Positions 56,852 through 63,785 of a DNA stretch of 64,000 nt are shown piece by piece. Below the pieces are notes generated by a model. That model was not told the DNA's origin and ran no database searches. It saw only the letters and a program-made list of their open reading frames with translations. Positions within the stretch are counted from its first letter, which is position 1. Every line of letters begins with the position of its first letter. Both the position numbers and the translations under genes were made by a program. The stretch is from UBA1952 sp965246785 (GTDB lineage: Bacteria; Bacteroidota; Bacteroidia; Chitinophagales; Chitinophagaceae), in assembly GCA_965246785.1 (NCBI GenBank), contig CBDFFM010000033.1, positions 28,847 to 92,846 on the forward strand, read 5' to 3'.

Positions 56852-57184
56852 TTACTTTGCCGCCGGCACTTCTTCCAACGAATTATATACAGGCAAGCCT
56901 TTGGCAATGAACGAATCCCGCTCCCTGTTAGCTCCGGGGCTTTGGCCAATCACTAATATGCCTACGCAGCCGCTGATGGCTGCAATTGAAATATCCATGA
57001 TGGCATTATAGCGTTCAGCGCTATCCGGCAACGCCGCTACAACCGGCAGCGCGGCATTCACGCCGATAACAGGGATATGGCCGGCCATTAGCAAGTTTGC
57101 GGCGGTGGCATTAAGCGCAGTCAGATTTTTTGTTCGTCCCGCTTCGGTAGGCGCAGAATACGGGCCAGCTACGGCTATTATCAT
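56852..57184 (-). CDS. DUF4406 / nucleoside 2-deoxyribosyltransferase-like protein
   Basis: A 110-residue Rossmann-like protein: MIIAVAGPYSAPTEAGRTKN, then LTALNATAANLLMAGHIPVI (the Asn-rich first helix and G-H-x-P-x strand), DISIAAISGCVGILVIGQSP and GANRERDSFIAKGLPVYNSL. The AGPYS start, the C-D/G strand and the S-x-G-A-x-x-E end follow the 2-deoxyribosyltransferase-like superfamily. The Asp/Glu catalytic pair of true transferases is not complete, so activity is unsure. The ATG at 57184 is used over a start 15 codons upstream within a terminator hairpin. Confidence 0.7.
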   Translation of the reverse strand: MIIAVAGPYSAPTEAGRTKNLTALNATAANLLMAGHIPVIGVNAALPVVAALPDSAERYNAIMDISIAAISGCVGILVIGQSPGANRERDSFIAKGLPVYNSLEEVPAAK

Positions 57185-57190
57185 ATAAAA

Positions 57191-57226
57191 ATGAAGAAGC
57201 TGCCCTGCTTTTGGCAGGACAGCTTC
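57191..57226 (-). terminator. Terminator of the Thr-rich lipoprotein gene
   Basis: gaagctgccctgc pairs with gcaggacagcttc (one mismatch) around ttttg; on the minus strand a T-rich stretch follows. Confidence 0.75.
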
Positions 57227-57246
57227 CAAATTACACAGCGGCAGTC

Positions 57247-57876
57247 TTATTTGTTCTTAATCTTCGTCTCATTGCCGTTGCTCTTCATCTTGCTGCCATC
57301 GGCGTCTTTCACTTTCACCTCATTATCGTTCACTTTCATCTTGCTGCCGTCACTGTATTTGACTTTTGTCTCATTGCCGTTTGTTTTGACCTTCTCCGGT
57401 TCAGTGCTCATCATCTGTCCGCCGCTGGTCATGGTAGCATCACCGCCAGCACCGCTGCCGCCAGTCATACTGCCGGCGTTCCTGCTTTCATCGTAACTCC
57501 AATCTGTGCCGGAGCCATAGTTAATATAGCCATTTGCCATCTGCATATTGCGGCCATATACAGTATCTGTAGTGCCCGGCTCCATAAGCCAGTCCACGGG
57601 CTCGTTTGTTTGCGTATTAACAATGTAGTGATGCACGGTATCCACCCGCACGGTAACCATCTTGCGTGTGCGCAAGTCCATGTATTGCACATTAGGCCTT
57701 GGCTGGAAGGCCGGGCGCGTCGTAGTGGTTGTCGTAGTCGTCGTTATCATATTCGGATCTGCGCCGGGGGCCACCATGGCGGTGTCCGTAGTCGTAGAGG
57801 ATGTAGTCGTCGTGTCGCTGTTGCAGGCAGCAAAGCTGAGCGCCAACAGGGCGACAAGTGGGAGTTGCAGTTTCAT
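57247..57876 (-). CDS. Lipoprotein with Thr-rich spacer and C-terminal short repeats
   Basis: A 209-residue protein with lipoprotein signal MKLQLPLVALLALSFAACNS; Cys-18 is the likely lipid site. The Thr/Ser-rich spacer (TTTTTTTTTRP) follows. A mid part has NVQYMDLRTRKMVTVRVDTV and then HHYIVNTQTNEPVDWLMEPG. The last 50 residues contain two to three copies of a 16-residue unit (K-x-N-G/D-N-E-x-K-V-K-x-x-D-G-S-K-M). I recognise no enzyme domain. It is probably anchored in the outer membrane; the DGSKM repeats may bind metal or a polymer, which is speculation. Confidence 0.75.
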   Translation of the reverse strand: MKLQLPLVALLALSFAACNSDTTTTSSTTTDTAMVAPGADPNMITTTTTTTTTRPAFQPRPNVQYMDLRTRKMVTVRVDTVHHYIVNTQTNEPVDWLMEPGTTDTVYGRNMQMANGYINYGSGTDWSYDESRNAGSMTGGSGAGGDATMTSGGQMMSTEPEKVKTNGNETKVKYSDGSKMKVNDNEVKVKDADGSKMKSNGNETKIKNK

Positions 57877-57951
57877 GGCTGTATGTATTTGGTTTGATAT
57901 AGTCCTTTTAATAAAAGGATTAGGCCAGACGGATCCGGAATGGAAAAAATC

Positions 57952-58239
57952 TTAATAAATATTCCCATGCGCACCGTTAACGGCTTCGCGCTCCAATTCA
58001 TAAAAAGCCAGCAGAAGCACCGCCACCAGTCCGGCCAGGCCCAACAGCCGCAAGAGCCACTTCCTGTTTTTCTGATAGAAGCGCACCAGCACCGTTTTCA
58101 GCTTGGATGCTAAGGAGCTGTGGCTACGATGCCGGCGCCGCCGATGCCGTTTATGCTTAAGTCGCCCATTGCTATGACGCTTACCGCTGCCGCGCGAACC
58201 ACCTGAAGATGAGGATGGATTGGAAGATTCGGGTTCCAT
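57952..58239 (-). CDS. Small basic single-TM protein
   Basis: A 95-residue protein starting MEPESSNPSSSSGGSRGSGK. The first 45 residues are Ser/Gly and then Arg/His/Lys rich (RHSNGRLKHKRHRRRRHRSH). A single TM helix near the end (WLLRLLGLAGLVAVLLLAFY) is followed by a short acidic tail. The basic segment would face the cytosol and could contact nucleic acid or anionic lipids. A TATCTTTA word lies upstream. I do not recognise the family. An earlier in-frame start would add a tail overlapping murI, and is rejected. Confidence 0.65.
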   Translation of the reverse strand: MEPESSNPSSSSGGSRGSGKRHSNGRLKHKRHRRRRHRSHSSLASKLKTVLVRFYQKNRKWLLRLLGLAGLVAVLLLAFYELEREAVNGAHGNIY

Positions 58240-58303
58240 GGATTGAAGGCGATAAAGATATACGGAGCTAAAGGCTTGCAGTTTGACCTTGCGGCAAAAT
58301 GCG

Positions 58304-59131
58304 CTAAAGATGTATCTGTTCCGCCTGCACCGGGCCGCCAAAAAAGGCGCTACCATGCTGCCCAAAGCCAGTTGCGTCATCCGTTGTAAAGAAGCGGATG
58401 TTCTTTGTCTTGGAAATGCGCCCCTCCAGTTCCGGATGGCGGTGCAGGTAATCAGCCAGGCTTTCCGCTACAATGCTGCCCTGCGATATGAGGCGGATGC
58501 CCTCCGGCAGGTATTCCAGAATCTTCGGCGCCAGCAGCGGGTAATGCGTGCAGGCCAGCAAGACGGTATCAATGTCTGGTGATTGCGCCAGCAGCTCATT
58601 CAGGTATTTCTCCACGAGATAATCCGCAGCCTCGCTCTCATGCTCACCTGCCTCAATGATGGGCACCCATAGCGGACAGGCCTGCTGATACACCTTTACA
58701 TCCGGGAAAAACTTGCCGATTTCCAGCCCATAAGAGCCACTCTGCACCGTGCCCTTGGTGCCCATCACACCCACATGCCCTGTGTGTGTGTAAGCGCCTA
58801 TCACCTCTGCCGTCGGTCGGATAACTCCCAGTACCCGCTCACTGTCATGCAGGCCGGGCATATCCTTCTGCTGGATGGTTCGGAGCGCCTTTGCAGATGC
58901 AGTATTGCAGGCAAGAATGATGAGCGGACAGCCTTGCGCAAACATCCATTGCACGCACTGCCAGGTATAGGCATGAATGTTCTCAAAGGACCGGCTGCCG
59001 TAGGGCGCGCGCGCATTATCACCGAGGTAGAGATAGTCGTAATGCGGCAAGGCCTCACGAATGGCGCGGAAGACGGTAAGGCCGCCATAGCCGGAGTCAA
59101 AGATGCCAATGGGGTGCTGATGCGAATTCAA
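58304..59131 (-). CDS. murI: Glutamate racemase
   Basis: A 275-residue enzyme making D-glutamate for peptidoglycan. Marks: PIGIFDSGYGGLTVFRAIRE, then YLGDNARAPYGSRSFENIHA, LIILACNTASAKALRTIQQK (first catalytic Cys) and TVLLACTHYPLLAPKILEYL (second catalytic Cys). The start is uncertain: no ATG lies just before the conserved part, and a TTG at 59131 giving M-N-S-H-Q-H-P-I-G-I is the best choice. The frame continues upstream through a region of inverted simple repeats up to 59320, which I regard as non-coding. Confidence 0.93.
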   Translation of the reverse strand: MNSHQHPIGIFDSGYGGLTVFRAIREALPHYDYLYLGDNARAPYGSRSFENIHAYTWQCVQWMFAQGCPLIILACNTASAKALRTIQQKDMPGLHDSERVLGVIRPTAEVIGAYTHTGHVGVMGTKGTVQSGSYGLEIGKFFPDVKVYQQACPLWVPIIEAGEHESEAADYLVEKYLNELLAQSPDIDTVLLACTHYPLLAPKILEYLPEGIRLISQGSIVAESLADYLHRHPELEGRISKTKNIRFFTTDDATGFGQHGSAFFGGPVQAEQIHL

Positions 59132-59220
59132 AATGCAAAATGCAAAAGTCAAAAATGCTGCCGGTAATCCGCTAGTTTCCTCTTCCGTAGGGGAACAAGC
59201 TTTTGCATTTTGAATTTTGC
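59126..59220. repeat. Inverted simple-repeat block upstream of murI
   Basis: gaattcaaaatgcaaaatgc then aaaag faces cttttgcattttgaattttg then cattc, with about 50 bases between. It consists of TGCAAAA/TTCAAAA words like those in other Bacteroidota intergenic regions, and overlaps the start of murI. Confidence 0.65.
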
Positions 59221-59228
59221 ATTCAAAA

Positions 59229-60704
59229 TTATTCCTCCGGCATTGCCTGCCACTTCCGCGCCAGCGGAATAAACAACGCCACGAGCAGCAACATAAACAG
59301 CACGAAATTCCCAAAGCCAATCAGCGGCCAATTGTGATTTATCCAGTCGTGGAAGGGTGCAGGTTCATAAGTGGTCAACCCGGTTTTTGCATTATAGAAA
59401 TCCTTCGGCGCCGTCATGTGCTCCAGCCACGCAAAGAGCAGCGGCACCACCGCCGGCAGGCTCCAGAGCGCCCAGAGATAGGCAACGCCCGCATTGCGCT
59501 TCGCCCGCTTTTCGCGGATAAGTAAAATGGCTGCCATCAGGAAGCTCAGCGATAATAGAATCACGATAAGCGTCAGCAAATAGCCTGAATTCATGCCGCC
59601 AATGAATGCGCCCAGCACGCCAAAAATGGCGCCCCAAATCCCCGAGCCGATCAGCGCAATGAACCATGGGCGCACTGCCGTAATGCGGAAGGAGAAAATA
59701 GCCAGCGCCAGCCCAAGGCTCCAGTAAAGCAGGAACAGCGCCATGCCTGTATCTAACCAGCCCTTCCGCGCTTCATCGGTGGCGTTGATAGCTTCCGTTA
59801 TCTTCTGGTGTTCAATAAACAGGTCATCCTTCCGGTTGTCACCCGGCGCTTCCGGACGGCCATAGAGATATGGTGAAGCGCTCACCTCCCGCCGCACCGG
59901 AAAGCCCGGCTCCGCGAAAATCTCCCGCGCATGTGCATCGGCGTCAAAGCGGTAGCGGGCGCTGTACTTCTTCGCAATGGCGAGATATTCTTTCAGGATG
60001 ATGCGCACCGAATCCTGTGCCCCGCCCAGCAGCCAGCGCTTTGCCACAGAGTCATTGCCCCGTTCGCTGCGGATGTTCGGGTGGTCATAGACAGAGACAT
60101 CATTGTTGCAGTAATGGAGGTAGGAAAAAGTATCCACCACAGGAGGCGTCACGCGCGTGACAGCCGTATCCTCAATGACCGGCGTTGCAACCGCCGCATC
60201 GGCATCTTCATCCCGGCGGCGCATACAGTCATTAGACGAAGCAAAAGCAGACCGCGAAAACGGAATAAAGTGATGCGCCAGATTCACCACATTCGCCTCG
60301 CGCACTAAATCCGTCCCGCGCGTGAGGGCACGCATGTGTGTGTATGCGCCGCCCTGATACGCAGGAATGAGCGTTGTCAATCCCAGGCAGGTAACAAACG
60401 TGAGCGCCGCTTCGGCCACCAGCCGCCCGCGCTTCAGCGGGTAAAAGCTCTTAAAGGCATTGTTGCGGAAGTACAGCACCAGCCACAGCACGCCCACAAT
60501 CATCGCGCTCAGCACGCCCATGCTCACCGTGCCGCCCTGCGCCCGCAGCGCGTACCAGGTCAGGGAGCCCGGCAGCGAGATAGACGCATAGCCCGCCACC
60601 CAAAACAGGATATTCAGCAGCAGGATGACGGGCCACACTAGGTGCACCCGCAGATTCCAGAGCAGCGGATAGTGCGTAAGGAGATAATTATTGAGACGTT
60701 GCAT
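59229..60704 (-). CDS. ABC-transporter-associated multi-TM protein (permease-like)
   Basis: A 491-residue membrane protein. Three TM helices lie at the N-terminus: LRVHLVWPVILLLNILFWVA, GVLSAMIVGVLWLVLYFRN and AALTFVTCLGLTTLIPAY. A soluble domain of about 180 residues follows (with TFSYLHYCNNDVSVYDHPN and YSARYRFDADAHAREIFAEP). Four more TM helices follow: ALFLLYWSLGLALAIFSF, IWGAIFGVLGAFIGGMNSGY, YLLTLIVILLSLSFLMAAIL and NFVLFMLLLVALFIPLARKW. It is downstream of an ABC ATPase gene and is taken as its membrane partner. No standard permease motif was recognised; cargo unknown. Confidence 0.8.
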   Translation of the reverse strand: MQRLNNYLLTHYPLLWNLRVHLVWPVILLLNILFWVAGYASISLPGSLTWYALRAQGGTVSMGVLSAMIVGVLWLVLYFRNNAFKSFYPLKRGRLVAEAALTFVTCLGLTTLIPAYQGGAYTHMRALTRGTDLVREANVVNLAHHFIPFSRSAFASSNDCMRRRDEDADAAVATPVIEDTAVTRVTPPVVDTFSYLHYCNNDVSVYDHPNIRSERGNDSVAKRWLLGGAQDSVRIILKEYLAIAKKYSARYRFDADAHAREIFAEPGFPVRREVSASPYLYGRPEAPGDNRKDDLFIEHQKITEAINATDEARKGWLDTGMALFLLYWSLGLALAIFSFRITAVRPWFIALIGSGIWGAIFGVLGAFIGGMNSGYLLTLIVILLSLSFLMAAILLIREKRAKRNAGVAYLWALWSLPAVVPLLFAWLEHMTAPKDFYNAKTGLTTYEPAPFHDWINHNWPLIGFGNFVLFMLLLVALFIPLARKWQAMPEE

Positions 60705-60721
60705 GATGATAGCTTATGGCC

Positions 60722-60756
60722 GTACTTGACAAGTCCGCAGAGGACTTGTCAAGTAC
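60722..60756. repeat. ACTTGNCAAGT palindrome, hairpin C, between the ABC ATPase and permease genes
   Basis: Perfect 15-base arms gtacttgacaagtcc / ggacttgtcaagtac around cgcag plus loop bases. It is followed on the plus strand by ttttt and is related to 39577-39665. On the minus strand it lies inside the operon and could act as an attenuator. Confidence 0.7.
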
Positions 60757-60759
60757 TTT

Positions 60760-61929
60760 TTAGTTCAGAAAAAACCGCCGCGAAGACGCCGAGATATTTC
60801 GCAGGTACTGCAATGGAATCCCCGCATCCGCCAGCGCGCGCAGCACATCCCCTTCCCCCGTGCCGCCCGCAAACTGCACGATGAACACGCCGCCGTTAAA
60901 CGAAATCCCTTCCACCTTCAGGCCTCCAAATGCAGCGGCCAGCGCGTCCCGGCTGCACGGCGCTTCCAGCTCATACATCAGCGGCGCGCCGGCGGCTACG
61001 GCGGCCTCCACGGCCGCGGCATCGGCGGGGGCGCTGTATTGCGGCTTGCCCGCCTTGAGAAAGATGATGCGGTCGCTCACCTTCTCCACTTCATAGATAT
61101 GCTGCGATGACAGCAGCATCCCGAAGGGCGCTACCGCCGAGCGGGCCATGTAGCGCAGGTCTTGCAGGATGGTTTGCTGGGAGAGAATGTCCAGATTGGC
61201 CAGCGGCTCATCCAGCAGCAGGATTCTTGGCTGGCGCAAAAGCGTCTTCGCCAGCTCAAAGCGCGTCCGGTAGCCGGATGACAATCTATTCCACGTCAGC
61301 TTCCTGAATGGCCGCAGCCCGAGGCGGGCAATCATCAGCTCCGCCCAGAGCAGGTTGCCCTCGCCGTGCAGGCCGTAATGCGCGAGGGTGAATTGCAGGT
61401 TGTCCATCAGGCTGCCGTACCAGCGCGGGATGCGTTGCTCTATATACACGAGGCGCGTCCGCAGGTCATAGTCATCCTCCGCATCTCGGATGAAGGGGTA
61501 GCGGATGGCGCCGGTATCGGGCTTTAGCTCTGTAGCAATGAGGCGCAGGAGTGTGGTCTTGCCATTGCCATTCTCACCCACCAACCCGATGATGCCGCCG
61601 GCGTCTAATTCCAGATTGACGTCCTGCAACGAAAAATTGCCCTGCTCATACCGCTTGCCAAGATTGGTAATGGAAAGAAGGTGCGCACCGGCATTCTGGC
61701 CGGCACTTGCAGCACCCGCCGTTTCTATTTTATCTAAAAGCGTCATTGCCTTATCTGCCGCTTCAACGGTCTGGGCGGCATCCGGGTGAGCATCCAGCCA
61801 GTCGGCGTAACTGAGCACTTCGCGGAAGATGGCGGGCCGGCGGGTGTCCAGCGCGGCATCCAGCAGGCGGCGATGGGCAAGGGCGTAATCGCCGGCGGCG
61901 TAGTGGGCGCGGACTTCCTGGTGGAGCAT
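60760..61929 (-). CDS. ABC transporter ATP-binding protein with helical N-terminal extension
   Basis: A 389-residue ATPase. An 80-residue helical (TPR-like) extension leads: RAHYAAGDYALAHRRLLDAA, REVLSYADWLDAHPD. The ABC domain follows: LQDVNLELDAGGIIGLVGEN, Walker A GENGNGKTT, the Q-loop VYIEQRIPRWYGSLMDNLQF, signature LSSGYRTRFE, Walker B ILLLDEPLANLD and His-switch LLSSQHIYEVE. The last 70 residues (Ala-rich, YRLRN-like) are an accessory domain. Only one ABC unit is present, so it must dimerise. It sits upstream of the multi-TM protein in an operon. Confidence 0.9.
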   Translation of the reverse strand: MLHQEVRAHYAAGDYALAHRRLLDAALDTRRPAIFREVLSYADWLDAHPDAAQTVEAADKAMTLLDKIETAGAASAGQNAGAHLLSITNLGKRYEQGNFSLQDVNLELDAGGIIGLVGENGNGKTTLLRLIATELKPDTGAIRYPFIRDAEDDYDLRTRLVYIEQRIPRWYGSLMDNLQFTLAHYGLHGEGNLLWAELMIARLGLRPFRKLTWNRLSSGYRTRFELAKTLLRQPRILLLDEPLANLDILSQQTILQDLRYMARSAVAPFGMLLSSQHIYEVEKVSDRIIFLKAGKPQYSAPADAAAVEAAVAAGAPLMYELEAPCSRDALAAAFGGLKVEGISFNGGVFIVQFAGGTGEGDVLRALADAGIPLQYLRNISASSRRFFLN

Positions 61930-61998
61930 GGCGGGCGGGGGTTAAAGAAATGGAAGGTAGGGCGGATTGCAGGCATAATACTTTATAGAATAATAAAT

Positions 61999-62195
61999 AC
62001 ACTACCCTCCGCAAAGTTTGCGGAAGCCAGTGTAAGGCTTACAATGCCCCCGCAAAACTTGCTGCTGCCAGTGTAATGCTTATACTACCCCCGCAAGCTT
62101 TGCGGAAGCTGGTGTCAGTAAATGCTACCCTCCGCAAACTTTGCGGGGGGTAGTGTAAGGCTAATACTACCTGTAGCAAGATTTGCGGGGCTTTC
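61999..62195. repeat. 41-bp tandem repeats with internal palindrome, four to five units
   Basis: Units start near 61999, 62041, 62082, 62122 and 62163. Each has a TACCC.CCGCAAA.TTTGCGG core followed by A-G-C-C-A-G-T-G-T-A-A-G-G-C-T-T or a variant. The core ccgcaaagtttgcgg is a perfect dyad. The units are 70-90 percent alike by eye. They lie between the divergent ABC ATPase and lepB genes. Confidence 0.8.
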
Positions 62196-62336
62196 CGTCG
62201 CTGCACGAAGGCTTAAAGCGTTGCCGTTTAGTGCTTATTATTTGCCTTTGCAGGCCGGCGCAAGATGCTACTGAAGGACTTTTTCAGAAAGCCCGGTCGC
62301 TGCACGCTTGGGATGACAGCTCTGGTATGTTGTGGG

Positions 62337-62421
62337 AAAAGCTCAATAGAATTGATTGGACGAACGGTGCCATCGCCACTGTCGCCAAATAATAGCACCG
62401 CAGCTTAACCCCAAAAAATCT
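62337..62421. repeat. Dispersed 80-bp repeat (GAAAAGCTCAATAGAATTGAT family), copy 2
   Basis: Same words in the same order as 44293-44377, about 85 percent identical by eye; ends cagcttaaccccaaaa. Confidence 0.75.
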
Positions 62422-62491
62422 TCCACATGCGGCGCAGCCCTTTCCTTTGTTAAATAAGCCTTGCCCCTTTCCTTGCGGCGGGCCGCGCCCC

Positions 62492-62499
62492 TACTTTTG
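62492..62499 (+). promoter_or_regulatory. -7 promoter element of lepB
   Basis: tacttttg matches TAnnTTTG exactly, 29 bases before the ATG. Confidence 0.55.
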
Positions 62500-62528
62500 G
62501 CCGCGCCTTCAAAAAAGAATTGCACTCT

Positions 62529-63767
62529 ATGCGTTACTCCCTCAGACGTCGCCGGCTGGTTGACGAGACCGATGCGAAGCAGATTAAAAAGAAAAAGCCC
62601 ATCTGGCGCGAGTGGCTGGATGCGGCGGTCTTTGCCATCGTGGCGGCTACCATTATCCGCACCTTTCTGGTGGAGGCTTACACCATCCCGTCTGAGAGTA
62701 TGGAGGGGACGATGCTGGTGAATGATTACCTGTTTGTGAGCAAGCTGGCCTACGGGCCGCGGCTGCCCATTACGCCGCTGGCGGTGCCGCTGGTGCACAA
62801 TGTGATGCCGCTGACGGGCGGGCGCTCGTACACGGATGCGGTGCAGTGGAAGTACCGCCGCCTGCCGGGCTTTGGCCACGTGGAGCGCTATGATGTGGTG
62901 GTGTTCAACTTTCCGGACGGCGATACGGTGTTTAAGGATGAAGACGGGGCCGTGCGGCAGGAAGATTACTACACCATCCGCCGCCTGCCGCAGCCGGAGC
63001 AAGACCAGATACTGAGCCACGGCATTGAGCACCGCCCGGTGGATAAGACGGATAACTACATCAAGCGCTGTGTGGGCATTCCCGGGGATGTGATAGAGCT
63101 GCGCGGCAGCGTTCTTTATAATAATGGCAAGCCCGCACCCGACTTCCCGCACCTGAAGCATGAGTATAGCGTGGTAACAAAGGGCGGCGGCCTCGGCGAT
63201 GATACAAAGGAGGCGGCGCAGATTAATGAGCAGAAAGACCTGCGGCAAGGCCCGCCGGGCGCTACTTACAATGTGCTCCTGCAAAACGCGGTGGTGGACG
63301 GCGTGCGCCGCTCATCGGAAGTGGCGAGCCTGACGCGCTACAGCGAGCCGGCGGGCGTAGTAGGCGGGCCGCTGAGCTGGACATTCCCGCAGGATACGGC
63401 GCACTTCAAGTGGAACGTGGACAACTTCGGCCCGGTGACGCTGCCGCGCAAGGGCACGAGCGTAACGCTGACGCCGGAGAACATTGCGCTGTACCGCCGC
63501 ATCATTTCGGTGTACGAGGGCAATAAGTATGAGGAGCGCGACGGCCAGTTCATCATCAACGACAAGCCGGCCACGAGCTACACCTTTAAGATGGACTATT
63601 ACTGGATGATGGGCGACAACCGCCACAACTCGCTGGACTCCCGCTTCTGGGGCTTCGTGCCGGAGAGCCATGTGGTGGGCAAGGCCTCATTCGTATGGCT
63701 GAGCTATGGAGAAGGCGGGATACGGTGGCGGCGGATTTTCAGGGGAATACATACGCTGGAGCAGTAG
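62529..63767 (+). CDS. lepB: Signal peptidase I
   Basis: A 412-residue membrane protease. One N-terminal TM helix (WLDAAVFAIVAATIIRTFLV) precedes the catalytic Ser-57 in YTIPSESMEGTML. The catalytic Lys is K179 in DNYIKRCVGIPGDVIELRG. The closing motif is MMGDNRHNSLDSRFWGFVPE. Extra segments of about 90 residues between the Ser and Lys boxes and about 120 between the Lys and the last box make it longer than E. coli LepB, which is common in Bacteroidota. A TTG three codons upstream is rejected in favour of the ATG. It removes signal peptides at the inner membrane. Confidence 0.94.
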   Translation: MRYSLRRRRLVDETDAKQIKKKKPIWREWLDAAVFAIVAATIIRTFLVEAYTIPSESMEGTMLVNDYLFVSKLAYGPRLPITPLAVPLVHNVMPLTGGRSYTDAVQWKYRRLPGFGHVERYDVVVFNFPDGDTVFKDEDGAVRQEDYYTIRRLPQPEQDQILSHGIEHRPVDKTDNYIKRCVGIPGDVIELRGSVLYNNGKPAPDFPHLKHEYSVVTKGGGLGDDTKEAAQINEQKDLRQGPPGATYNVLLQNAVVDGVRRSSEVASLTRYSEPAGVVGGPLSWTFPQDTAHFKWNVDNFGPVTLPRKGTSVTLTPENIALYRRIISVYEGNKYEERDGQFIINDKPATSYTFKMDYYWMMGDNRHNSLDSRFWGFVPESHVVGKASFVWLSYGEGGIRWRRIFRGIHTLEQ

Positions 63768-63785
63768 GCTAAATCAAAAAGTAAA

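Larger units (their letters stand above)
61930..62528. other. 599-base intergenic region dominated by repeats
   Basis: It holds the 41-bp tandem array (61999-62195), a dispersed 80-bp repeat (62337-62421) and the lepB promoter. Small plus-strand frames such as 62183-62392 are not supported as genes, although their end matches the shared NGAIATVA peptide. Confidence 0.6.

Noticed and set aside
61999..62195. Possible CRISPR array or origin iterons
   Set aside because: The 41-bp units are direct and contiguous with no unique spacers; no dnaA/rep gene is near. Kept as a plain tandem repeat.
62183..62392. 69-codon frame in the lepB upstream gap
   Set aside because: Only its end matches another site in the window; the start is arbitrary and it runs across repeat sequence.
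62343..63284. 313-codon frame antisense to lepB
   Set aside because: lepB has its full catalytic set; the antisense frame is Arg/His/Leu-rich without likeness to a family.
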